Shown here: in pieces, positions 52,580-60,217 of the stretch
Numbering within the stretch: position 1 is the stretch's first letter
Layout: every line of letters begins with the position of its first letter
Source: Candidatus Roseilinea sp.
GTDB lineage: Bacteria > Chloroflexota > Anaerolineae > J036 > Brachytrichaceae
NCBI GenBank assembly: GCA_025998955.1
Contig: AP024676.1
Location: 1,364,001-1,428,000 of the forward strand
Length of the DNA stretch: 64,000 nucleotides
Reading direction: 5' to 3'
The notes under the pieces: model-generated
Told to the model about the DNA's origin: nothing
Seen by the model: the letters and a program-made list of their open reading frames with translations, nothing else
Databases searched by the model: none
Translations under genes and position numbers: made by a program

Positions 52580-52675
52580 CCCGCCCGGGCGTTTACGCCT
52601 GGGCTGAAAGGAGGGGTAAGGCGCGCAGCTTGCCCGTTTGCTCAGCGTCGGGATTTATCCCGGCGCGACCGAAGC
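52580..52675 (+). repeat. Composite dispersed repeat (GGCGTTTACGCC core)
   Basis: CCGCCCGGGCGTTTACGCCT and GGGCTGAAAGGAGGGG are followed by GCGCGCAGCTTGCCCGTTTG, CTCAGC, and the palindromic TCGGGATTTATCCCGGC. This is the same order as copies at 21178, 26503 and (reverse) 37247. The rest of 52335-52725 is repeat-like and without genes; GGGTGACTTTTTC at 52440 recalls GGGTGACTTTTTG at 26400. Confidence 0.7.
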
Positions 52676-52725
52676 GAATAGCGCATGCCCGCGCAGGCGG
52701 GAAGAGAGCATCTAGGCGTATATGC

Positions 52726-53970
52726 CTACGTAGGTTGTGCATCATTCGCATATATTCGTGGTTGAGCACTCCCAACGCCTTCTGAACGACAGGTCGGCAT
52801 CCCATCATCTCTCCACCCCATACTGTTCCGGTCTCTCTTTCGCCTTACACAGTCGAAATCATACTCATAGAAATGACTATATTGATATCGCTGGGCAAAC
52901 GTCTTCATAAACCCTTCGTTCTCTTTCGATTTGTCAGAGAGGAGGAACAAATCTTGTCCCCATCGCTCGCGCAGAGCCTGTTCCTGCCAGGGTTTCACTT
53001 TGTTGCCACAAAGATCCAGGCACCGCAGATTGGTGAGGCGAGATGCGCTGGCCAGCAGCTCAACTTCTTCACTAAAGTTGTGATCCTGCAATGACAGCGA
53101 AGTCAGCCAGCCGGCAACGCGGGAATCGAGCAACACTTGCAGATGTTGGCGGCCGATCACCCGGTAATAATCGGGAAGTCCCCCGGCCGCATCCCACTGA
53201 TGCATGAACCCCTCGAGCGCCAGGACGCGCAGGTTGTCCAGATTGGGCGAGTTCACCAGCATCTCAAACGCTTCGAGGCCGATCCAACAGCGACTCATCT
53301 TCAGATAGGTCAACGCACGCGCGCCGGGCGCACTTGCCATTTGCCGGATAGTTTGGTCAATCGGCAGGGAGGTCGGATCGTGATACCAATTTACCGGCCC
53401 AGGTCCGCAGATATGCAGGGCGCGGAATTGGCCCCACTGCATCATGTCGGCGAGTTCTCGACCCGCGCCGTCGCTCACGAGGAATGCCTCGAGCCGCTCA
53501 AGCGTGGGGATGGCAAACACCTTTGCAATCTCCGAGTGCAATCCTTTCAATTTGATCGCTTCCGGACTGACGCGCAGGCCGGCGGCAAAGCCTCGGAAGA
53601 AGGTGAGGCTGAAGTATGGTGCCAGAGAGGCATCCCCGACGCCAAACTGTTCAAGCCACTTGACTACGTACGCTCTGCCAAGCTCTATCTCGCGCCTCGG
53701 GATAATGCTGTTGGGTCTAACCGGTATGACCGGGCAGACGGTTTCGTGCACGCGCGGACCTTTCACCCCCAGAGTAAAACCGCGGAGATGCAAGTCCCAG
53801 TAACGGGGATCCACTAGCGCCATCTCCTTCTGTGCGGAGGCACATTGCAGGCGTATGAACGCGCCGCGAGGATCGCCCTGCGCCTCTAGCCGGTCGGCGT
53901 AGATCAGGCGCGGCGTGTCGTCATCGCGGTTTTCGAGAATCGCGCGCAAGAGGGATTCATCATCCGTCAT
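52726..53970 (-). CDS. TIGR02996 domain protein with leucine-rich repeats
   Basis: This 414-aa protein starts MTDDESLLRAILENRDDDTP and RLIYADRLEAQGDPRGAFIR, which matches the TIGR02996 repeat-companion domain best known from Planctomycetes. A helical region and leucine-rich segments follow (ALTYLKMSRCWIGLEAFEML, NLDNLRVLALEGFMH, LTSLSLQDHNFSEEVELLAS, LTNLRCLDLCGNKVKPW), a short LRR solenoid. The role is unknown. It follows two small genes with gaps of 32 and 57 bp, so it is probably the last gene of an operon. Confidence 0.8.
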   Translation of the reverse strand: MTDDESLLRAILENRDDDTPRLIYADRLEAQGDPRGAFIRLQCASAQKEMALVDPRYWDLHLRGFTLGVKGPRVHETVCPVIPVRPNSIIPRREIELGRAYVVKWLEQFGVGDASLAPYFSLTFFRGFAAGLRVSPEAIKLKGLHSEIAKVFAIPTLERLEAFLVSDGAGRELADMMQWGQFRALHICGPGPVNWYHDPTSLPIDQTIRQMASAPGARALTYLKMSRCWIGLEAFEMLVNSPNLDNLRVLALEGFMHQWDAAGGLPDYYRVIGRQHLQVLLDSRVAGWLTSLSLQDHNFSEEVELLASASRLTNLRCLDLCGNKVKPWQEQALRERWGQDLFLLSDKSKENEGFMKTFAQRYQYSHFYEYDFDCVRRKRDRNSMGWRDDGMPTCRSEGVGSAQPRIYANDAQPT

Positions 53971-54002
53971 AGCCGGGACGCCTCAGGTTCATATTCACTG
54001 CG

Positions 54003-54368
54003 CTACGCCCAGTCATCGCAAATCTCTTCGTGCGGAATGTTCTTGTTTTGAAAGAACGCCTTTACCTCGAAGAAATCTTTGAACCGCTTCTCCATCAATC
54101 TGAGCAACAATTCATCGCTGTTGAGCGCCGAAGTCTCATCAATTTGCTCTTCAATAAGCAGACAGTTCAAAAGATGCTGTTTGTTATCCGCTCGGACCGC
54201 CATAATGAATGCCACGTCGCGGCCAAGCGCGTGATGCGCATCGGCGCTAAAGTCGTAAAACTCCACGATCAAGCTGCCATCGTCTTTGATCGCCACGGAG
54301 GTGGTAGTGCGTTCGAGCCCTCCTGCGAGCGTGATCCGTTTCGATCCATCACTCATGGCCGAAAGCAT
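54003..54368 (-). CDS. Protein of unknown function, 121 aa
   Basis: A soluble protein with an N-terminal beta-rich part (KRITLAGGLERTTTSVAIKD, then DGSLIVEFYDFSADAHHALG) and a helical C-terminus with many acidic residues. An ATG at 54356 (MSDGSKRI) is a possible start. No family is recognised. It is sandwiched between a membrane/PH-like protein and the TIGR02996 protein on the same strand. An immunity-protein or adaptor role is only a guess. Confidence 0.6.
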   Translation of the reverse strand: MLSAMSDGSKRITLAGGLERTTTSVAIKDDGSLIVEFYDFSADAHHALGRDVAFIMAVRADNKQHLLNCLLIEEQIDETSALNSDELLLRLMEKRFKDFFEVKAFFQNKNIPHEEICDDWA

Positions 54369-54425
54369 TTTCGTCGTTCAGAGCCGGCGCAGCAGCGCGC
54401 TCACTCGCACTACTTAGCGGAACCG

Positions 54426-54887
54426 TTACGCCCGCGCTTCGTTGATCTGACGCATCCAGCCGCCGAGATCAGACACCTGCCAAGCCACGGCATCCGTCGT
54501 GCCATGCGGGGTGGTGTACACCACCTTCAGCAGCGGCATGAGGCGCGATTTGCCTAGGAACGTGGTCGGGGTCTCCAGTGACTGAATACTTCGGAGCGGA
54601 ATGCGAAGCTCCGTACCCCCCAGCCACATCTCGAAGATGAGCTCATCGTCCGTCAGAACCAAGATGCCATTGCCGCGCATTTGCATGACCCCGCGCGACT
54701 CCTGCCCAAAAAAGTTAGCGGCACGCTCGATCCGCCGTGCGGTTGAATAGCGCGACCGCGCGCTGGCTTCTCTTTGTCGAGCGATACTTCTCAGCACCAA
54801 TACGACAACGCCGAGAGCCACGGCGAAGAAAAAAGCTAAACCGACGAGCAACGTCGGCGATGGGGCAGAAGAAGGTGTTGTCTCCAT
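54426..54887 (-). CDS. Membrane-anchored PH-like domain protein
   Basis: This 153-aa protein has one N-terminal membrane segment (residues about 12-33, LLVGLAFFFAVALGVVVLVL), then a cytoplasmic-type domain with GVMQMRGNGILVLTDDELIF and RIPLRSIQSLETPTTFLGKS, a pattern seen in bacterial PH/GRAM-like domains. The function is unknown. It is the first gene of a likely three-gene operon. Confidence 0.65.
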   Translation of the reverse strand: METTPSSAPSPTLLVGLAFFFAVALGVVVLVLRSIARQREASARSRYSTARRIERAANFFGQESRGVMQMRGNGILVLTDDELIFEMWLGGTELRIPLRSIQSLETPTTFLGKSRLMPLLKVVYTTPHGTTDAVAWQVSDLGGWMRQINEARA

Positions 54888-55333
54888 GCGATTTCTCCAA
54901 TGTTCTGAAGCCGGGCCGCCAAGCGAAGCTAGGACAGCCGCTTGGGTGAGTTCACATCTCCAAACTTAAACCCACCGAGGGAAGACTCACCACGAGTTTA
55001 GTCGAACTTTTCTGCGCTGTGGCTGACTTCGACCAAGCCCGTGTGCCGGACGATCACCAAGCACCGGCTACAGCCGGCGAGCCGTTTCAGGTTTCAAAGA
55101 AAAAGAGCCCATTCCCATCCATATCGAGCGCGACAAACTCCTTCTTACCCCAGGGCTTTTCTTCTAGAAGTCCGTTTGGATGGATAACCCCTGCTTGCTG
55201 ATACTCCTTATACAGCGCTTCAATGTCGTCTACCGCTATCCTGCAAGCAGTGTTCTCGGCCACATACTTATCCGGACACTCCCACAAATGAATCTCTACC
55301 GCATCGCGCTTAACGGCGGCATAATCGCCATAG

Positions 55334-56886
55334 GGGTGCATTTCAATTTTGGGGCAGGAGTGCGCCGAAGAAGCGCACAGACTGACCTCGCCCGCGCGGG
55401 CATAGACGCCGTCGTGGATTGACAGACCGGCATATCAGAGCCGCTGCGGGCATAATGCGAGGACAGTTATATCCGGGAGGTGTGCCATGAAAGAGACCAG
55501 GGCGACGACACAGCGCAAGTCAGCGTCTTCGCCACGGCGAGGCGAGATGAAAGCGGTGCTGATGCGAGAAGCGGAGGCCGTGATCGATGAATTGCTGGAC
55601 TGGAATGAACAGGCCGGCCAGCCGACGCTGACGCAGATCGAGGAGGTGATCCTGAAGCTGCGCAAGCGGATGAGCGAGGCGATGGCGGTCACCGTGATCG
55701 AGGCGCAAGAGGCGAGCCGCCCGGTGCCGGGGCCGGTCTGTCCGCAGTGCGGGCGGGAGATGCACTCCAAAGGCCGCAAGCGGAACACGGTCGAGAGCCG
55801 CGTGGGCAGCCTGCCCGTGCAGCGAGGATACTACTACTGTGAAGCCTGCCGCGTCGGGCTTTTCCCCCCCTCGATCGGCAGCTGGCGGTGTGGGACAAGC
55901 ACTGGAGCGAACAGGTGGCCAAGCAGGCGGTGTGGCTGAGCGGGCTGGTGACGTTTGAGGAAGCGGAGCGCATCCTGGGACAGGTGGGCGGGCTGGTCAT
56001 GTCCGACAGCAGTGTGTGGCGGCGGGTGGCGGTATGGGGAGAGCGCTTTCGGGGGGTAGAAGCCACGCAACGCGCCCTGGCGGACGGCGGCGGGCGCACC
56101 GCCGAGGCGGCGACCGTGCCGGGCAAGATGGGTGTCGCCCTGGACGGAGCAACGGTTCATGTGCGTGGCGAAGGCTGGAAGGAACTCAAGGTGGGGTGCG
56201 TGTTTGATGTCGTCCTGCAGCCGACCTGGGATCGCCAGAGCGAGGAATGGGTTGACACGGCCCACGCCGTCCGCGCCAGCTACGTCGCCCATCTGGGCGG
56301 GCCGGAACGGTTCGGCCAGGTGTTGTGGACGGCCGCCCAACGTCGCGGCTGGACGCAGGCACGTGACACCATCGCCTTGGGCGATGGCGCCGCGTGGATT
56401 TGGAATCTGGTCAGCGATCAGTTCTACGACAGCCGACAAGCCGTGGACTGGTATCACGCCAGCCAGCATCTGTGGCAGGTCGCTCACGGCCTGCACGCAG
56501 CAGGCAGCCCGGCGGCCCAGGCTTGGTATCGTGCCCACGAAACCCTCTTGTTCCAGGGCCATGCCGACCGGATTGCGGCTCGACTCCGTCAGGCCGCCCA
56601 TACCCATCCCCAGCACGCCGAGATGCTACGGCGTGAAGCGGGCTACTTCGGGGACAACCGGCGACGCATGCAATACCAGAGCCTGCACGAAGACGGCTGG
56701 CCGATCGGCAGCGGCGTGGTCGAGAGCGCCTGCAAGCAATTCCGTCACCGCTTCGCCGGTAGCGGGATGCGCTGGAGCCGTCCCGGCATCGAGCGTCTGC
56801 TCCCGATTCGGGCCGCCGTTCTGGGTCACGCCTTTGACGCGATGTGGTCTGCCGCCTATTCTTCGCCCCCAAACTGAAATGCACCC
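55334..56886 (+). mobile_element. ISKra4-like insertion sequence, 1553 bp
   Basis: The ends are GGGTGCATTTCAATTTTGGG (left) and, in reverse, GGGTGCATTTCAGTTTGGGG (right). The 9-bp target duplication TCGCCATAG is exact at 55325-55333 and 56887-56895. One transposase spans two frames. The intact ends and exact duplication indicate a recent insertion. Confidence 0.92.
55487..56877 (+). CDS. ISKra4-family-like transposase, two frames joined at a C7 run
   Basis: The first frame (55487 on) encodes a helical N-terminus and a zinc ribbon, VCPQCGREMHSKGRKRN ... YYYCEACRVGLFPP. At CCCCCCC (55864-55870) a -1 shift continues as LDRQLAVWDKHWSEQVAKQA in the second frame (ATG 55888 lies within it). The second frame holds GKMGVALDGATVHVRGEGW (catalytic Asp region), IALGDGAAWIWNLV (second Asp), VDWYHASQHLWQVAH and SGVVESACKQFRHRF (Glu region), as in ISKra4 transposases. 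The C7 run may be a programmed frameshift or a mutation. Confidence 0.85.
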
Positions 56887-57274
56887 TCGCCATAGTTAAA
56901 ACTTCTGTAAACCCCAACTTCCGCTTATAAAACTCAAGTGCGGCCTTTATATCGGCCGCAGGGAGCTTGGGGACGGCGTATCTAAACATCATCTCCTCCT
57001 CAACGCAAACAATCACTCCGAGCTATTGTCCTATGGCTGCCTACAAAATCGGAACACAGAAATCCATCGTCCGCTCATAGTAGACTTCATAACTGGGTCG
57101 GTGCGGATCAACAGTCAGTTGATGTTTCGGCACATACTCCGCAAAGAAACGCCTTATCATCTCTCCAACCGCAGACGAATCCTTTTCAAGTGATAGGATC
57201 GCATAACGTCCACCTGGTAGCTGTTGTGTTCTGATGTCTTCTGTGTGCTGAGAAATAGCTTCAGGGAGTTCTAA

Positions 57275-58185
57275 GAGCCTATCTCTAAACCTCGCATTTG
57301 CGCCAACAGATGATGGCGCAGGCGAAAAACAGCAGGGACAGATAATTGCTCGCCTTCTTCTCCCAGCGAATCAGCAACCGACGAAAGCGATTGAGCCATG
57401 AATGAGTCACTTCGACCACCCAGCGGCGCGACTTGCGTCGGCCCGGCTTGCGCTGGCGTTTTTTTGGGCGTTCTCCTTGTCCGGCACATGGATTTCGTAG
57501 CCATGTGCCTGCGCCACCTGACGGCAGGGTTCGCCGCTGTAAGCTTTGTCCAGACACAGATTCTGCGGGACGGTTTGCGGGTCAGGTCGCTCCACCGGCA
57601 TGGCATCCAGCGTGGACTCCAGCAACGCGCTATCCGGCGTGTTCGCCCCGCTGACCACGATCGACAACGGCACACCCTGCTCATCCACCAACAGACTGCG
57701 CTTGACGCCCCTTTTGGCGCGATCCGTAGGGTTTTTGCCTGTCTTTTCGCCCCCCAGCGGGGCCTTGGTCATCGCCCCGTCGCCCGCTTGCCACTTCCAG
57801 GCGATCCCTTTGACCTCGTCATACTCCGCCAAACCCGCCTGCCACATGCGCTTGAAGACGCCCGCCTGCACCCAGCGCTGAAAGTAGCGATGGACTGTCT
57901 TTCCCGATCCATACTCTTTCGGCATGGCGTTCCACGGAATGCCGGTTCGCAGCGCGTACAAGATGCCGGTCATGGTCTTGCGCCGGTCTGCTGCCGGCCG
58001 CCCACCGATGTGTTTGCGCTGCCGTCCGCGTCCGCGATAGCGCGACTTCGGTTGGGGCAACAACGGTTCAATGCGCGCCCACAGACTATCAGACAGCTCC
58101 CAACTTGCAACGTCGGCGTATCGCGTCCCACTGGTATTATCCATATCCCTATTATGGCTCGTTCCGTAAGTTTAGAGATAGGTTC
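57275..58185 (-). mobile_element. IS5-family insertion sequence, 911 bp
   Basis: The ends are GAGCCTATCTCTAAAC (57275-57290) and, in reverse, GAACCTATCTCTAAAC (58185 back), 15 of 16 identical. A 3-bp target duplication TAA flanks both sides (57272-57274 and 58186-58188), fitting the TNA target of IS1031-type IS5 elements. Excision restores the host frame exactly. Confidence 0.9.
57285..58144 (-). CDS. IS5-family transposase with -1 frameshift site A_AAA_AAC
   Basis: The first frame (58144 to 57407) starts MDNTSGTRYADVASWELSDS. It has the DUF4096-like GGRPAADRRKTMTGILYALR and TGIPWNAMPKEYG segment, and DDE residues in LLVDEQGVPLSIVVSGANTPD and LCLDKAYSG. At A_AAA_AAC (57459-57465 on the - strand) a -1 shift leads into KKRQRKPGRRKSRRWVVEVT and HSWLNRFRRLLIRWEKKASN, which contains the catalytic Glu region. 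Known IS427-group elements use such frameshifting, so the fused product is probably the real transposase. Confidence 0.85.
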
Positions 58186-58426
58186 TAAGGCACAATCATA
58201 ACCAACTAATTGTGTATCGTTGATTCGCGGGATGCCAATTACTTTTAGTGCTGACAGGTCATAACCGCGTTGTCGGGCCCAATCTTTTATGCGTTGAAAA
58301 CCATCCCGAATCTGTTCACTATAACTACCGGCTGCCTGCTGCTGTAGTTGGCAAGACGTATAAGCGACCAGCATAGGCATCAGATCTCGAATAGCAACGT
58401 GCAATGGCTGTCCAGCAAGAGCGCTC

Positions 58427-58921
58427 ATGAAAGTCTTCCTTTGTTTGGCCTGCACACCCGGCCTCGCAAGCCTCACCGATCTTCTCACACCCATGCTACC
58501 ATCAGGCAAGGCGCAACGACCATCACACGCGATTACACGTTGGAACTGTACTTACAGTTATCTTGTTGCTTACAAACAGATTCAGCCGCTGTCCGGCGAC
58601 GATCCTGCTCGCCCTGACAAAGATGTTCGTGTCTGCTGGAAGCTCGCGCTTCGTTCGTCACCGATCGGACGCTGGCGCAGTGGCAGGCTTACTCCAGTGA
58701 GGATGCGGCTTCCAACCGAGCTGATCTCGGCAATGCTGGGCAGCGCGGTGATCTTCTACAACGACACCAAAGCGCTAAAGACGTTTACGTGGCTGCATCC
58801 CTGGCGAGACCTCAACGGCATTCCGTTCAGCGGCAGCCTGACGCCGGCCCCGTTTACCTCGCGCATTCTGATTCCGGACGGTGTGGCGCCATATCGCGCG
58901 TTTGTGCCGGTGGCGCGTTGA
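58427..58921 (+). other. Open frame of uncertain status; possible gene remnant
   Basis: The frame is open for 165 codons. The last 60 residues (AVIFYNDTKALKTFTWLHPW and RDLNGIPFSGSLTPAPFTSR) look protein-like, while the first third overlaps the GyrI-like leader on the other strand and looks random. It could be the tail of a decayed gene. No family is recognised. From 58922 to 59050 nothing is recognisable. Confidence 0.25.
58544..58559 (-). promoter_or_regulatory. AACTGTA-N2-TACAGTT palindrome (operator candidate)
   Basis: A perfect 7-bp inverted repeat with a 2-bp spacer lies 116 bp upstream of the GyrI-like start codon. It could be the operator of the gene that is now disrupted. Confidence 0.4.
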
Positions 58922-59051
58922 CTCGGCAGTCTGTCCCTGCATGTCGCGACCGGCCATCGTCCATGCGTAGCACGCAGGCCGGCCTAACTTCATGTAGCTG
59001 AGTAGGATGATCTCCGTCGCATCCTGAGCATGCCCACACCTGGCGCGCCTA

Positions 59052-59057
59052 TATAAT
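59052..59057 (+). promoter_or_regulatory. -10 box TATAAT 8 nt before the adaptor start
   Basis: TATAAT at 59052-59057 and GTG at 59066. This predicts a leaderless message. Confidence 0.55.
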
Positions 59058-59065
59058 CTCGCTGC

Positions 59066-60217
59066 GTGAAATGCCTTCGCTTCGTCGGGGCCGCGCTGGC
59101 CGTTGCGCTCTCGGCGTGTGGGTTCGCCTCAACTCCTATTACGCCGACGCCGGTGCCTGAACCGCCGGCCCCTGCCGCGCCGACCTATACCGTGCAGCGC
59201 GGGCTAGTAGTGCGACAAGTGGAATTCACCGCTCAGTCGCAGCCGGTCGAATCGGTCGCCCTGTCGTTCGTCACCGAGGGCAAGGTGCAGAAAGTCTTCA
59301 AGAAGCCGGGCGACGAGGTCAAACAGGGCGAGGTGATCGCCGAGCTGGACGTGAGCGACATTCGCAATCAGCTCCGGCAGGCAGAGATCGAATTCCGCAC
59401 CGCGCAGACCATCTTATCCAACACCCTGCAGAGTTTCACCCGCACCGTGCAGCTCGCACAGCTCGACGTGGATCAGGCGCAACTCAAGCTCGACGCGGCC
59501 ATCGCACGCAGTAAGCAGCCCGGCATCTCCCTGGCCGAGAAGCAGGCGCGCGAAGCCGAAGCGCAGTTTCTGGAGAAGGATCTGGAGCGAGCGCGCTTGA
59601 AGCTGGAAGACATCGGCTCGTCGCTCGATCCCACGCTGGTCAAAAACGTCGAGACCAGCCGCATAAGCATCGAAGCCTTGCAGGACAAACTCGGTCGCGC
59701 CACGCTCGTCGCGCCGTTCGACGGTGTGCTGACCGAACTCGCCGTGGTCGTCGGCATGTCCTCCACGCCGCTGGAGAGAGTCGCCGTGGTCTCGAAGCCG
59801 GGTCGAATCGAACTAGTGGCCGAGTTGTCGTCGGAGACCTCGAAAGAACTGAGTGTTGGCCAACCCGTGACCGTGCGCCTGGCCAACAACCCTGAGGTCA
59901 TCTTCGGTGGGGTGATTCAGCGCGTGCCAGCAGCAGGCGGCGCACGCGCCGACCGTCTGGTGCGCATTCAGGTGGATGAGGACGCGAAACTGGAGACCGG
60001 CGTGAAAGCGATTGTCACGGCGATGACCGGCCGGCGCGACGACGTGCTGTGGATCCCGGCCTCGACCGTGCGTACCTATCGCGGCCGACAGTTCGTCGTC
60101 GTGCAAAACCCGGACGGCACGCAGCGACGCGTGGACGTGAAGCTAGGGCTGACGGCGACCGACCGCGTTGAGGTCCTGGACGGCTTGAACGAAGGCGACG
60201 TGGTCGTCGCGCCGTAG
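59066..60217 (+). CDS. HlyD/MacA-type periplasmic adaptor lipoprotein
   Basis: This 383-aa protein has a lipoprotein signal (VALSACGFAS, Cys about 18) and a Pro-rich linker. It has barrel/lipoyl halves at VEFTAQSQPVESVALSFVTEG and ATLVAPFDGVLTELAVVVGMS, a long coiled-coil hairpin between (residues about 95-200) and a C-terminal beta-barrel. It starts at GTG 59066. Adaptors of this type work with MacB/FtsX-like permeases, and the next gene starts at the very next base after its stop. Confidence 0.9.
   Translation: MKCLRFVGAALAVALSACGFASTPITPTPVPEPPAPAAPTYTVQRGLVVRQVEFTAQSQPVESVALSFVTEGKVQKVFKKPGDEVKQGEVIAELDVSDIRNQLRQAEIEFRTAQTILSNTLQSFTRTVQLAQLDVDQAQLKLDAAIARSKQPGISLAEKQAREAEAQFLEKDLERARLKLEDIGSSLDPTLVKNVETSRISIEALQDKLGRATLVAPFDGVLTELAVVVGMSSTPLERVAVVSKPGRIELVAELSSETSKELSVGQPVTVRLANNPEVIFGGVIQRVPAAGGARADRLVRIQVDEDAKLETGVKAIVTAMTGRRDDVLWIPASTVRTYRGRQFVVVQNPDGTQRRVDVKLGLTATDRVEVLDGLNEGDVVVAP

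Larger units (their letters stand above)
55087..56992 (-). pseudogene. VOC/glyoxalase-family gene split by an ISKra4-like insertion
   Basis: The N-terminal part is read from 56992 to 56887 (MMFRYAVPKLPAADIKAALE, then FYKRKLGF), with a GAGGAGG ribosome site. The C-terminal part is read from 55333 to 55087 (YGDYAAVKRDAVEIHLWECP ... FVALDMDGNGLFFFET). Together they make the usual 110-120 aa of a bleomycin-resistance/VOC protein. A 1553-bp element lies between, flanked by the 9-bp repeat TCGCCATAG. After removal of the element and one repeat copy, the halves are still one base out of frame near VLT/YGD, so a second lesion or a sequence error exists. Confidence 0.85.
57041..58428 (-). pseudogene. 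GyrI-like small-molecule-binding protein gene split by an IS5-family insertion
   Basis: The N-terminal 81 codons run from 58428 to 58186 (MSALAGQPLHVAIRDLMPML ... VGYDCAL) and the C-terminal 77 codons from 57271 to 57041 (ELPEAISQHTEDIRTQQLPG ... YEVYYERTMDFCVPIL). Removing the 911-bp IS and one TAA copy restores a continuous 157-codon frame, the normal size of a GyrI/AraC-effector-binding domain protein. GGRYAILSLEKD and YEVYYERTMDFCVPI are typical of the fold. The intact ancestor would bind small cationic or amphipathic compounds. Confidence 0.88.
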
